The notes under the pieces are model-generated. The model worked only from the letters and a program-made list of their open reading frames with translations, did not search any database and was not told the origin of the DNA. A stretch of DNA of 64,000 nucleotides from Rhizobium sp. SSA_523 (GTDB taxonomy: Bacteria; Pseudomonadota; Alphaproteobacteria; Rhizobiales; Rhizobiaceae), in the NCBI RefSeq assembly GCF_030435705.1, contig NZ_CP129381.1, positions 186,001 to 250,000 on the forward strand. The letters are read 5' to 3'. Each line of letters starts with the position of its first letter. Positions within the stretch are counted from its first letter, which is position 1. The position numbers were made by a program, and so were the translations under genes. Below, piece by piece: positions 53,466 through 61,852 of this stretch.

Positions 53466-54173
53466 ATGACGCAGAAAGGGCGACGGAAGATCATTCGCGC
53501 CGGAACGACGGTGGAGCAGATGGTGCGAGCCATCGCGGATCTCATCGTGACCGGGGTCATGCTGCCCGGCGAGAAGATGGACGAAGTTTCGCTTGCCGCG
53601 CGTTTCGAGGTATCGCGCACGCCGGTCAGGGAAGCATTGCGGGAACTCGGCGCCATGGGCCTTGTCGGTCGCGAGCCCAATCGCAGCGCGGTCGTCATGA
53701 ATGTCACCGATACCCAGCTGCACAGCATGTTCGAGGCTATGGCGGAGCTGGAGGGCGTCTGTGCCCGGCTATCGGCGGCACGCATGACAGAGGATGAGCG
53801 GCATACGCTCGATCGCGAGCACAAGGCGTCGCGATTGCTTGTCGACCATGGCCTGTTCGAAGATTATTCCGCTCACAACACGGAATTCCATAATCGCCTT
53901 TACAGAGGCGCGCATAACGAGCACCTTTTCGAACTGGCCACACAGACAAGGGCGCGACTGGCCCCATTCCGGCGCGCGCAGTTTCGGCTCAAGGGCAGGC
54001 TTCCGAAGTCTTACGAGGAGCATGACACGATCGTGGCGGCCATTTTGAACGGCGATCAAGATGCAGCGGGTCGGGCTGCCTATGATCATGTCTCTATCGT
54101 AAGCGACGCCAGCGCCGTCTTTGCCGCGCCTGCGCCGAAGGAGGTGACAGAGCCAGAGCCACCGGCCTCCTGA
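53466..54173 (+). CDS. GntR-family regulator (FCD/FadR-type)
   Basis: 235 residues: N-terminal winged helix (about 15-80: AIADLIVTGVMLPGEKMDEV, FEVSRTPVREALRELGAMGL) and all-helical FCD domain (about 90-220) with the metal-site histidines in HNTEFHNRLY. ATG 53466 is preferred over an earlier in-frame start at 53439. It is divergent from the biuret/formamide operon and probably adds substrate control to the nitrogen control there. The C-terminal 20 residues are alanine/proline/glutamate-rich. Confidence 0.9.
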   Translation: MTQKGRRKIIRAGTTVEQMVRAIADLIVTGVMLPGEKMDEVSLAARFEVSRTPVREALRELGAMGLVGREPNRSAVVMNVTDTQLHSMFEAMAELEGVCARLSAARMTEDERHTLDREHKASRLLVDHGLFEDYSAHNTEFHNRLYRGAHNEHLFELATQTRARLAPFRRAQFRLKGRLPKSYEEHDTIVAAILNGDQDAAGRAAYDHVSIVSDASAVFAAPAPKEVTEPEPPAS

Positions 54174-54302
54174 ACCCGCTGACCCGTTGAAGGCTCGGCT
54201 CAGGACCGGTTATCGCAGCATTGTCCAAATTGGCCGGGCATTGGACAAGATTGAAACCTCGTAGGGCCGTAAATTTCCATGGTCTCAAGGAGAGGTGTTT
54301 TG

Positions 54303-55283
54303 ATGTCTGCTGATCTGCTTCGTTTTCCGCTTTCCCGTCGGCAGGCTTTGCTGACCGGCGCCGCGCTCACAAGCGTGGCGGCCATGCCCTCTTTTGCGCT
54401 TTCCGCCACACACGCACAACCAGCGAAAGGACTTTCGGATATGACCAAGAGCTTCGTCGAAACCAAAGACGGCGTGCAAATCTTCTTCAAGGATTGGGGG
54501 CCGAAGGATGCCCAGCCGATCGTCTTCCATCACGGCTGGCCGCTCTCCTCGGATGACTGGGACGCGCAGCTGCTGTTCTTCGTGCAGCAGGGCTTTCGCG
54601 TGGTCGCCCATGACCGCCGCGGCCATGGACGCTCTTCACAGGTGAGCGATGGCCACGATATGGATCATTACGCAGCCGATGCCTTTGCCGTTGTCGAGCA
54701 TCTCGATCTCAAGAATGCCGTGCATATCGGCCATTCCACCGGTGGCGGCGAAGTGGCGCGTTATGTTGCCAAGCACGGCGAGCCCGCCGGTCGCGTCGCC
54801 AAGGCTGTCCTTGTCAGTGCGGTCCCCCCGCTGATGTTGAAGACGCCGGCCAATCCGGGTGGTCTGCCGATGGAGGTATTCGACGGTTTCCGCTCGGCCC
54901 TGGCGGCCAATCGGGCGCAATTCTTCCATGATGTGCCCGCGGGACCCTTCTACGGCTTCAATCGCGAGGGTGCGAAGGTCTATCCGGCCGTGGTCGAAAA
55001 CTGGTGGCGGCAGGGCATGATGGGCGGCGCCAAGGCCCATTACGACGGGATCAAGGCGTTCTCCGAGACCGACCAGACGGAAGACCTCAAGGCGATCACG
55101 GTTCCGACGCTGGTCATGCACGGCGATGACGACCAGATCGTGCCGATTGCAGCTTCCGCCGAACTGTCGGTCAAGCTGCTGAAAAACGGGGCGTTGAAGG
55201 TCTATAAGGGCTATCCGCACGGCATGCTCACGACGCATGCGGATGTCATCAATCCCGACCTCCTGGCCTTCATCAAGGCCTGA
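54303..55283 (+). CDS. Exported chloroperoxidase-type alpha/beta hydrolase
   Basis: 326 residues. A Tat-like leader ([19 protein letters not shown]) precedes a cofactor-free haloperoxidase/arylesterase fold: [12 protein letters not shown], nucleophile GHSTGGGE, acid in [11 protein letters not shown] and histidine in [11 protein letters not shown]. Family members are esterases that can show perhydrolase activity. AAGGAGAGG lies about eight bases before ATG 54303. A relic of a related gene lies at 8969-9100. Confidence 0.9.
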   Translation: MSADLLRFPLSRRQALLTGAALTSVAAMPSFALSATHAQPAKGLSDMTKSFVETKDGVQIFFKDWGPKDAQPIVFHHGWPLSSDDWDAQLLFFVQQGFRVVAHDRRGHGRSSQVSDGHDMDHYAADAFAVVEHLDLKNAVHIGHSTGGGEVARYVAKHGEPAGRVAKAVLVSAVPPLMLKTPANPGGLPMEVFDGFRSALAANRAQFFHDVPAGPFYGFNREGAKVYPAVVENWWRQGMMGGAKAHYDGIKAFSETDQTEDLKAITVPTLVMHGDDDQIVPIAASAELSVKLLKNGALKVYKGYPHGMLTTHADVINPDLLAFIKA

Positions 55284-55377
55284 GCCCGGCAAGCCCGGAC
55301 CATGGCCTGAGGAGCGCCTACCGTCTGCCGCCCGGTCGCGGTCGCAGCACGGGGGCAAGACCGGTGCCTGATGAAAG

Positions 55378-55405
55378 GGCAAGGGGAGCCACTGCTTCCC
55401 TTGCC
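55378..55405. terminator. Bidirectional hairpin between convergent genes
   Basis: GGCAAGGGGAGC (55378-55389), loop CACT, GCTTCCCTTGCC (55394-55405): a 12-bp stem with one G-T wobble. It lies between the convergent hydrolase and zinT genes. It has no strong T tract on either side. Confidence 0.65.
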
Positions 55406-55414
55406 GGCCGCGCT

Positions 55415-56077
55415 TCAATGCGCGAGCATTTCCTCGACGATTTCCTTGCCGGAGAGCCTGGCGGGATAATAGGTCGGCCAGTTGGTCACTTCCTTCAGCA
55501 GTTCGGCCCGGTCGTTTCCTGCATAGAGGTGGTAATGGAATGCCTTCTCCGGCGCGATCATGTGATCGCTGAACTGGATGAAGTTCGGTGCGCCGGCATC
55601 ACCACTGACTTTCTTGAAGATGAAGCGCACGCCCCGATTGCCCTTGCGATAGGTCAGGATCTCGTGGCCATCTGTCTCGTAATCGCCGGCGACGGACTGT
55701 TTGCCGCGGTAAAACGTGATGTGCTTGCCGTCGATGACGATGCGATCCACATCGGTCTTGTAACCCGTCTCATAATAGTCCCGGTATTCCTGGGCGCTCT
55801 TGTCCCCGGTCTTCGCCTTCTCCGCCATGACCGGATCAAGCGTACCGTTCGTCAGATACGGATAGACCGACTGCCAGTCTCCCTCCCAATCCGAGAGGGC
55901 TCGTGCCTTGACCTGCTCGTCATCGAAGAAGCCCTTGTAGATGGATCGCTGCGTCTCCTGGGATTGCGCCGCCTGGCTCTGTGCCTTGGCTTTACTCTCC
56001 GCGCCGGCCTGAGTGGCGAGTGTGAGGAGGGCGGTGAAAAGAGCCGCCTGGCCGATCGTCTTCAACACGTGTTTCAT
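55415..56077 (-). CDS. zinT: Periplasmic zinc-binding protein ZinT
   Basis: 220 residues with a signal peptide (about 1-25, ending AGA). The lipocalin-like YodA/ZinT domain begins at about residue 45 (IYKGFFDDEQVKARALSDWE). Zinc ligand motifs are present as FSDHMIAP and FHYHLYAG, and the YPA..LSGKEIVEEMLAH end is typical. It carries zinc to the high-affinity ZnuABC importer. A Zur-like box lies 53 bp upstream. Start at 56077 with AGGA upstream. Confidence 0.93.
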   Translation of the reverse strand: MKHVLKTIGQAALFTALLTLATQAGAESKAKAQSQAAQSQETQRSIYKGFFDDEQVKARALSDWEGDWQSVYPYLTNGTLDPVMAEKAKTGDKSAQEYRDYYETGYKTDVDRIVIDGKHITFYRGKQSVAGDYETDGHEILTYRKGNRGVRFIFKKVSGDAGAPNFIQFSDHMIAPEKAFHYHLYAGNDRAELLKEVTNWPTYYPARLSGKEIVEEMLAH

Positions 56078-56129
56078 GTCCTGATTTCCTTCCTGTCGAC
56101 GCACGTTCGACATCCGCCGATTATGTATG

Positions 56130-56144
56130 TAATAACATTACAAT
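56130..56144. promoter_or_regulatory. Putative Zur box upstream of zinT
   Basis: TGTAAT-AAC-ATTACA: perfect 6-bp arms around three bases, AT-rich like alphaproteobacterial Zur sites. It is centred about 60 bp upstream of the zinT start, suitable for zinc-dependent repression. Confidence 0.7.
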
Positions 56145-56237
56145 CATTCTGGTAGACGGCTTTCCCCGGAGGCGCAAGAGGCAATGCTTGCGGATCGCGC
56201 AGGTTTCAAACCGGTTTGCGATGGGTCTGGTGAGGCG

Positions 56238-57197
56238 TCAGGGGAGATCGACGGGATTCCGCTCCGGCTGTCCATCATCGTCGCGCTGCCGCGACAGCAG
56301 GGGATAGACGACGAACCCGTCCTCCTCGCCCCGCGGAAACTGCCCGTCCCTGTGCCTTCGCTCGGCGGCTTTGTAGCCCGCCGGACTGATGCCGATATAG
56401 TGCTTGAACATGCGCGAGAAATAATAATTGTCCGTATAGCCGACCGCGGCAGCCGTCTGCTTCACCGACCGGCCACCGGCAAGCATGCCCATTGCGCGCT
56501 CCATGCGCTTGAACTCCTGGTATTTGATGGGCGTCAGCCCGACCTGGCGGCGAAAGACGCGGCGAAAATAGTCGGGATTATAGGGAACGGCCGAGAGTGC
56601 GCGCGCCACGATCGCCTCATCCAGCGGATCTGCAGCAATCCGGCTGGCCGCCACCATGACCGCCAGGGAGAGCGCATCCGGATTGTCGATCGCGGCATCC
56701 TGCTGCTGACGCCAGCCGAGAAAGGCCGCTTCGATATATTCGGTCAGGAAGACCATGAAGAGATGGTGCTGGGCAAGCGTCGTCGACGACAGAGGCACGC
56801 TCTCGCGATAGTGGCGCACCATCTGCTGCAACATGTCCCAGCGCGGCAGCCGCACGCAACGCCGCAATTCCATCTGCGACAGAAGATCGACACGACCGAA
56901 CACGTCCAGCGTGAAGTGCTGGGCAAGGCCCGTATACAATTCGCTGGAAGTCGTGCGCCCCTGGAAGCGGGTCTGCGCCTCGATCAGCATGGCGCAACCG
57001 GGTTCGACCACCAGTCTTTCCCCACCGATCTCATACGCGGCTGATCCTGTAAGACATATGATAAGATCGTGGACGGAGTTCGTCTTGTCGATCCGCCAGC
57101 TGGGAGAATGCAGCATCTTGATTGTCGAACGGGTCAAGGTCAGCGTCAGCGCCTGCACCGGGATCGCAGCCAGCGGGCCTTGTTCGTTTTTCTCCAT
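56238..57197 (-). CDS. AraC-family regulator of the pectin operon
   Basis: 319 residues. The N-terminal half (to about 165) is a cupin-like sugar-sensing domain (DKTNSVHDLIICLTGSAAYE, LVVEPGCAMLIEA); the C-terminal half is the double HTH (YNPDYFRRVFRRQVGLTPIK, SVKQTAAAVGYTDNYYFSRM). It is divergent from the sugar ABC/GH28/GH105 operon and is its likely activator, sensing an oligogalacturonide or breakdown product (inference). Confidence 0.9.
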   Translation of the reverse strand: MEKNEQGPLAAIPVQALTLTLTRSTIKMLHSPSWRIDKTNSVHDLIICLTGSAAYEIGGERLVVEPGCAMLIEAQTRFQGRTTSSELYTGLAQHFTLDVFGRVDLLSQMELRRCVRLPRWDMLQQMVRHYRESVPLSSTTLAQHHLFMVFLTEYIEAAFLGWRQQQDAAIDNPDALSLAVMVAASRIAADPLDEAIVARALSAVPYNPDYFRRVFRRQVGLTPIKYQEFKRMERAMGMLAGGRSVKQTAAAVGYTDNYYFSRMFKHYIGISPAGYKAAERRHRDGQFPRGEEDGFVVYPLLSRQRDDDGQPERNPVDLP

Positions 57198-57380
57198 CTT
57201 TTTGTCCGGAAGCCTCTATTTTCATCTGGTGGTCTGCGCAAGATAGTAGCGACAAATGATGAGAACGGCCAGTTCCATCACCTGTTCAATGGGAGGATCA
57301 GGGCAGGACGGGTCATGGCAGGCGGAAATCGCCTGATCGACCTATCATGCTCTCATACCAAGATGCAGAATTCAGAAACG

Positions 57381-57407
57381 AAAAAACGCAGCCTTCGCGC
57401 GGCTGCG
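57381..57407 (-). terminator. Rho-independent terminator in an intergenic region
   Basis: On the minus strand CGCAGCC, a seven-base loop, GGCTGCG and then six T residues: a textbook intrinsic terminator. No minus-strand gene lies just before it; the AraC gene starts 184 bp beyond. It may end a small RNA begun between 57408 and 57560 or insulate the AraC promoter. The gap 57198-57559 also holds two dyads but no gene. Confidence 0.75.
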
Positions 57408-57493
57408 CCTGTTGCGTCGTGCCTGTGCGCGGCGGGGCTTGCAAACAGCGCAGCGCGCCCAGTCGCTCTCCGGAACGGCTTCAACCTGTCTGA

Positions 57494-57525
57494 CAAGCAT
57501 GCTTGCCGCCGATCATCGCATGATC
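57494..57525. promoter_or_regulatory. Two dyads before the pectin operon
   Basis: CAAGCATGCTTG (57494-57505) is a perfect 12-bp palindrome; GATCAT-CGC-ATGATC (57511-57525) is a perfect 6-bp inverted repeat. Both lie 35-66 bp before the first transporter gene. They may be regulator or repressor sites; AraC proteins usually use direct repeats, so another factor is possible. Confidence 0.4.
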
Positions 57526-57559
57526 GCGTCACGGCGTCAGGTGGCGAAGGAGGGGGGAC

Positions 57560-58444
57560 ATGAGCGGAGACAATCGCTTTCTCGGCCTGATCTATCTCTC
57601 GCCCTATATCATCGGGCTCATGATCTTCACGGCACTGCCCTTTGCCGCATCCTTCTACCTGAGCTTCACCGATTACAATCTGATGAGCGCGCCGGTCTTT
57701 ACCGGTCTCGACAATTACTGGAAGCTCTTCACCGGCGATCGCACATTTCGCAAATCGCTATGGGTGACGCTCGTCTACGTGTTCACGACAGTTCCGCTGA
57801 AGCTCGCTTTCGCCCTCTTCATCGCGGTCATTTTGAACTACAAGCTGAAGTTCATCAATTTCTTCCGCACCGCCTTCTACGTTCCGTCGATCCTTGGCGG
57901 GTCGATCGCCATTGCGGTGATGTGGCGCTATCTCTTCGCGGATGTCGGCATCGTCAACATGGCGCTCCAGGCCATCGGGCTTGAGCCGGTGAACTGGTTC
58001 GGCGATCCGGGCAATGCGCTGTTCACCATCACCCTTCTGCGCCTCTGGCAGTTCGGCTCGGCCATGGTGATTTTTCTGGCAGCGCTGCAAAGCATCGACA
58101 AATCGCTCTACGAAGCGGCCTCGATCGATGGTGCCGGCAAGCTGTCCACGTTCTGGCACATCACCATGCCGCTGATTACGCCGGTCATCTTCTTCAACCT
58201 CATCATGCAGATGGTCCAGGCCTTCCAGGAGTTCAACGGTCCCTACATCATCACGCAGGGCGGTCCCTTGAAATCCACCTATCTGCTGCCGCTCTACATT
58301 TACGAGGAGGCCTTCAAGCGGTTCGACATGGGCTATGCCTCCGCCATCGCCTGGGTCCTCTTCGTCATCATCATGGTGCTCACCGTCATCGCCTTCTGGT
58401 CCTCGCGCCACTGGGTGTACTACGCCGGCGACAAGAGGAGCTAA
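57560..58444 (+). CDS. Sugar ABC transporter permease (MalF-type)
   Basis: 294-residue inner-membrane permease with six helices. The coupling loop is EAASIDGAGKLSTFWHITMPL, just before the last helices. GGAGGGGGG precedes the ATG. First gene of the pectin-product uptake operon; it pairs with the next permease. Confidence 0.92.
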   Translation: MSGDNRFLGLIYLSPYIIGLMIFTALPFAASFYLSFTDYNLMSAPVFTGLDNYWKLFTGDRTFRKSLWVTLVYVFTTVPLKLAFALFIAVILNYKLKFINFFRTAFYVPSILGGSIAIAVMWRYLFADVGIVNMALQAIGLEPVNWFGDPGNALFTITLLRLWQFGSAMVIFLAALQSIDKSLYEAASIDGAGKLSTFWHITMPLITPVIFFNLIMQMVQAFQEFNGPYIITQGGPLKSTYLLPLYIYEEAFKRFDMGYASAIAWVLFVIIMVLTVIAFWSSRHWVYYAGDKRS

Positions 58445-58448
58445 GCCC

Positions 58449-59357
58449 ATGGCCGATCAGGTACTTTCCCAAGATCTTGCCGTCGATGAAGAAGCCAGCC
58501 GCATCCAGAAGGCCCAGACCCGCAGACATCGCGTCGGCACGGTCATCCGCTATAGCGTGCTGACGCTGGTCGGATTGCTGATGCTCTATCCGCTGATCTG
58601 GCTGGTGGGCGCCTCCTTCAAGCCCAATTCGGAGATCTTTTCCGGCGCAGGATTCATTCCGGATGCGCCAACCGTGGCCGGCTATGTGAACGGCTGGCAG
58701 ACCTCCACGCCCTATACGTTCGGCCGCTTCTTCTGGAACACCTTCCTGATCGTCATCCCGAAGATCATCGGAACGGCGATTTCGTGCACGGCCGTGGCCT
58801 ACGGGTTTGCGCGCTTTGATTTCCCGGGCAAGAAGATCCTGTTCGCATCGCTGATCGCGACGCTTCTTTTGCCGAATGTGGTCACCCGCATCCCGCAATA
58901 TCTGCTGTTTCGCGATCTCGGCTGGCTCGACACCTATCTGCCGCTCTGGGTGCCCTCCGCCTTCGCCGGCGATGCCTTCTTCGTCTTCATGCTGGTGCAG
59001 TTCCTGCGCGCCATCCCGCGCGACATGGAGGAGGCGGCCCGTGTCGATGGTGCCAATACCTGGCAGGTGCTGCTCTTCATTGTCGTCCCGCTGCTGATAC
59101 CGGCGCTGATTTCGGTCTGCCTGTTCCAGTTCATGTGGACCATGAACGACTTCCTCGGGCCGCTGATCTACATTTCCTCGGTCGACAAGTTCCCGGTGTC
59201 GCTCGCGCTCAAACTCTCCATCGATACCACCGAAGCCTTCGAGTGGAACCGGATCCTGGCCATGTCGGTGCTCACCATCATGCCGGCGCTCATCGTGTTC
59301 TTCCTGGCTCAGAAATACTTCATCGAAGGCATCTCCGCCGGTGGCGTGAAAGGATAA
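58449..59357 (+). CDS. Sugar ABC transporter permease (MalG-type)
   Basis: 302-residue partner permease with six helices and the coupling loop EEAARVDGANTWQVLLFIVVPL. ATG 58449 is five bases after the first permease stop; the earlier in-frame ATG lies inside that gene and is not needed. Confidence 0.92.
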   Translation: MADQVLSQDLAVDEEASRIQKAQTRRHRVGTVIRYSVLTLVGLLMLYPLIWLVGASFKPNSEIFSGAGFIPDAPTVAGYVNGWQTSTPYTFGRFFWNTFLIVIPKIIGTAISCTAVAYGFARFDFPGKKILFASLIATLLLPNVVTRIPQYLLFRDLGWLDTYLPLWVPSAFAGDAFFVFMLVQFLRAIPRDMEEAARVDGANTWQVLLFIVVPLLIPALISVCLFQFMWTMNDFLGPLIYISSVDKFPVSLALKLSIDTTEAFEWNRILAMSVLTIMPALIVFFLAQKYFIEGISAGGVKG

Positions 59358-59360
59358 GAC

Positions 59361-60500
59361 ATGGCTCGTCTGCAGCTTAGAAACCTCGAGAAGGACTATG
59401 GTGGCTTCAAGGCCGTCCACGGCATCAACCTTGAGGTCGCCGATGGCGAGTTCATGGTCCTGGTCGGACCGTCCGGCTGCGCCAAGTCCACGACATTGCG
59501 CATGATCGCCGGTCTGGAGCGGGTGACCGGCGGCGAGATCCGCATCGGCGACAGTCTGGTCAACGACAAGGCGCCGGGCGAGCGCGGCATTGCCATGGTG
59601 TTCCAGAACTACGCCCTGTATCCGCATATGAAGGTGCGCAAGAACCTCTCCTTCGGCCTGCGCCTGAAGCGCCGCCCCGCCGAGGAGATCGAGCAGTCGA
59701 CGCAGGAAGTCGCAACCATTCTGGAGATCGGCGATTACCTGGAGCGGCTGCCCAAGCAATTGTCCGGTGGCCAGGCGCAGCGGGTTGCAGTCGGGAGGGC
59801 GCTCATCAAGAAGCCGCAGGTCTTCCTGTTCGATGAGCCGCTCTCGAACCTCGATGCGAAGCTGCGCGCCTCCATGCGCGTGCGCATCACCGACCTGCAC
59901 AAACAGCTGAAGGCCGATGGTCTGCAATCCACCGTCGTCTATGTGACGCATGACCAGACGGAAGCCATGACGATGGGCGACAGGATCTGCGTGATGAAGG
60001 AGGGCCGCATCATGCAAGTGGCCGATCCCGTGACGCTCTACAACCATCCGGCCAATGCCTTTGTCGCGGGCTTCATCGGCAGTCCGGAAATGAACCTCGT
60101 CGACGCGGACCTTTCCGGCTCCCAACTGGCGATCGGGTCCCAGGCGCTGACGCTGGATGCGGCGATGCTGGATCGGCTGGGCAAGGCCGTGAGCGCCGGC
60201 ATGCATGGCGGCAGGGCCGAGGCGCTGACCTTCGGGATCCGGCCGCAGCATCTGGCGATCGCCGATGAGACAGAGACGAATGCCCTGTCCGGGCGCATCT
60301 CGCATGTCGAGTTCATGGGCCACGAAGTCTATCTCTACGTCACCGTCGAGGGCCAGCAGATGATCGTGGTTGTCCCGGCCAGCACGTACGACCGCAGCAA
60401 GATCAACGGAGATGCCGTCCGCCTCGCGCCCAGCCAGGCAATGGCGCATCTGTTCAACCGCAAGACCGGGGAAAATGTCTCCCTGGCTCTACCAGCCTAA
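59361..60500 (+). CDS. Sugar ABC transporter ATPase (UgpC/MsmK-like)
   Basis: 379 residues: ATPase domain (1-235) and the regulatory C-terminal OB-type domain typical of MalK/UgpC. Walker A reads GPSGCAKST, with alanine replacing the third glycine of GxxGxGKS/T; signature LSGGQAQRVAVGRA, Walker B VFLFDEPLSNLD, switch VTHDQTEA. The mRNA follows the permeases by three bases. It should power the two preceding permeases. Confidence 0.92.
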   Translation: MARLQLRNLEKDYGGFKAVHGINLEVADGEFMVLVGPSGCAKSTTLRMIAGLERVTGGEIRIGDSLVNDKAPGERGIAMVFQNYALYPHMKVRKNLSFGLRLKRRPAEEIEQSTQEVATILEIGDYLERLPKQLSGGQAQRVAVGRALIKKPQVFLFDEPLSNLDAKLRASMRVRITDLHKQLKADGLQSTVVYVTHDQTEAMTMGDRICVMKEGRIMQVADPVTLYNHPANAFVAGFIGSPEMNLVDADLSGSQLAIGSQALTLDAAMLDRLGKAVSAGMHGGRAEALTFGIRPQHLAIADETETNALSGRISHVEFMGHEVYLYVTVEGQQMIVVVPASTYDRSKINGDAVRLAPSQAMAHLFNRKTGENVSLALPA

Positions 60501-60521
60501 ATTCATCTCGGGAGGAACGAC

Positions 60522-61781
60522 ATGAAACTGACAAAACTTCTTCTGGCCACCGCCTTCGCCGCCACCAGCCTCGCGCCATCGGCGGGCGCGGCCGATCTGC
60601 GCATGTCCTGGTGGGGAGGAGATAGCCGCCACAAGGCGACCCAGCAGGCTTTGAAGGCTTGTGGCGACAAGCATGGCCACACGATCGCCGCCGAATTCAC
60701 CGGTTGGGACGGCCATCTGGAAAAAGTGACCACGCAGATTGCCGGCGGCACAGAGGCCGACATCATGCAGATCAACTGGCCCTGGCTGCCACTTTTCTCG
60801 ATCAAGGGCGATGGCTTTGCCGATCTCGCGCAGTTCAAGGGCACTCTGGATCTCAGCCAATGGACGCCGGAGGAGCTGGAAGCCGGCTCGATGAACGGCA
60901 AACTGAACGGCCTGCCCGTCTCCACCACCGGCCGCGTCTTCATGTTCAACAAGACGGCCCTGGACAAAGCAGGTGTCGCCATCCCGAAGACATGGGATGA
61001 GCTTTTCGCCGCAGCCAAGGAGCTGAAGCAGAAGGTTGGCCCCGAGGCCTTTCCCATGAACGCCGTAAAGGAGACGGCCGTCCTTCTGATCTCGCTTCAT
61101 GCCACCCAGACCACCGGTAAGGATCTCGTCGATCCGCAGGCGAAGACCGTGGCCTGGACACAGGAGGAATTGGCTCAGGCAATCGACTTTTATGGCAAGA
61201 TGGTCAGCGAGGGCGTCGTCGTCTCGCAGAAGGACAATGCGGCAGAGGGCAATCTCAACCTCTTTGAGAGCCCCAAATGGGCGGATGGCCGGATCTCCGG
61301 CTCCTACGAATGGGATTCGACCTTCTCAAAATATGCTGATCCGCTGAAGGATCAGGTTCTGGAACCGGTGGCCCTGCTGAAGAATGCCGATGCCAAGACG
61401 GAAGGCGTCTACCGCAAGCCCTCCATGGTGTTCTCCATCTCGAAAAACACGAAGCACCCGGACGCTGCGGCACAGATCCTCAATTGCCTGCTGAACGAGC
61501 CGGAGGGGATCGACGCGCTCGGCACCTCGCGCGGCCTACCGGCCAGCAAGATTGCCGCTCAGCGATTGACGGAGGCCGGCAAGATCGAGCCGCAGATCGT
61601 GGCCGCGCATGACATCATCATGCAAGGCAAAGGGCCGACAGTTTCGCCTTTGAACGAGCACCCGGAAATCCGTGCCGTCTTCCTCGATACGCTGGAGGAA
61701 TATGCCTATGAGCAGCTGGACTCCCAGGAAGCGGCCGAACAGATCATCGAGGGCGTCAACGACGTCCTGGCCAAATTCTGA
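60522..61781 (+). CDS. Extracellular solute-binding protein, family 1
   Basis: 419 residues with a signal peptide (about 1-23, ending AGA). The MalE-like fold is visible (DLRMSWWGGDSRHKATQQAL, GGTEADIMQINWPWLPLFS, NGLPVSTTGRVFMFNKTALD). It should bind oligouronides or related sugars for the upstream permeases. Its stop overlaps an ATG of the next frame (TGATG). Confidence 0.92.
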   Translation: MKLTKLLLATAFAATSLAPSAGAADLRMSWWGGDSRHKATQQALKACGDKHGHTIAAEFTGWDGHLEKVTTQIAGGTEADIMQINWPWLPLFSIKGDGFADLAQFKGTLDLSQWTPEELEAGSMNGKLNGLPVSTTGRVFMFNKTALDKAGVAIPKTWDELFAAAKELKQKVGPEAFPMNAVKETAVLLISLHATQTTGKDLVDPQAKTVAWTQEELAQAIDFYGKMVSEGVVVSQKDNAAEGNLNLFESPKWADGRISGSYEWDSTFSKYADPLKDQVLEPVALLKNADAKTEGVYRKPSMVFSISKNTKHPDAAAQILNCLLNEPEGIDALGTSRGLPASKIAAQRLTEAGKIEPQIVAAHDIIMQGKGPTVSPLNEHPEIRAVFLDTLEEYAYEQLDSQEAAEQIIEGVNDVLAKF

Positions 61782-61852
61782 TGCGCTTCGGCGGCCGCCT
61801 TGCCTATGGCGCGGGGCGGCCGCCGCGTCCTGCCACCATGAGGAATGCCGCA

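Noticed and set aside
58386..60449. 687-codon minus frame across the sugar ABC genes
   Set aside because: The plus strand encodes a permease and an ATPase with intact motifs; the minus frame is a shadow.
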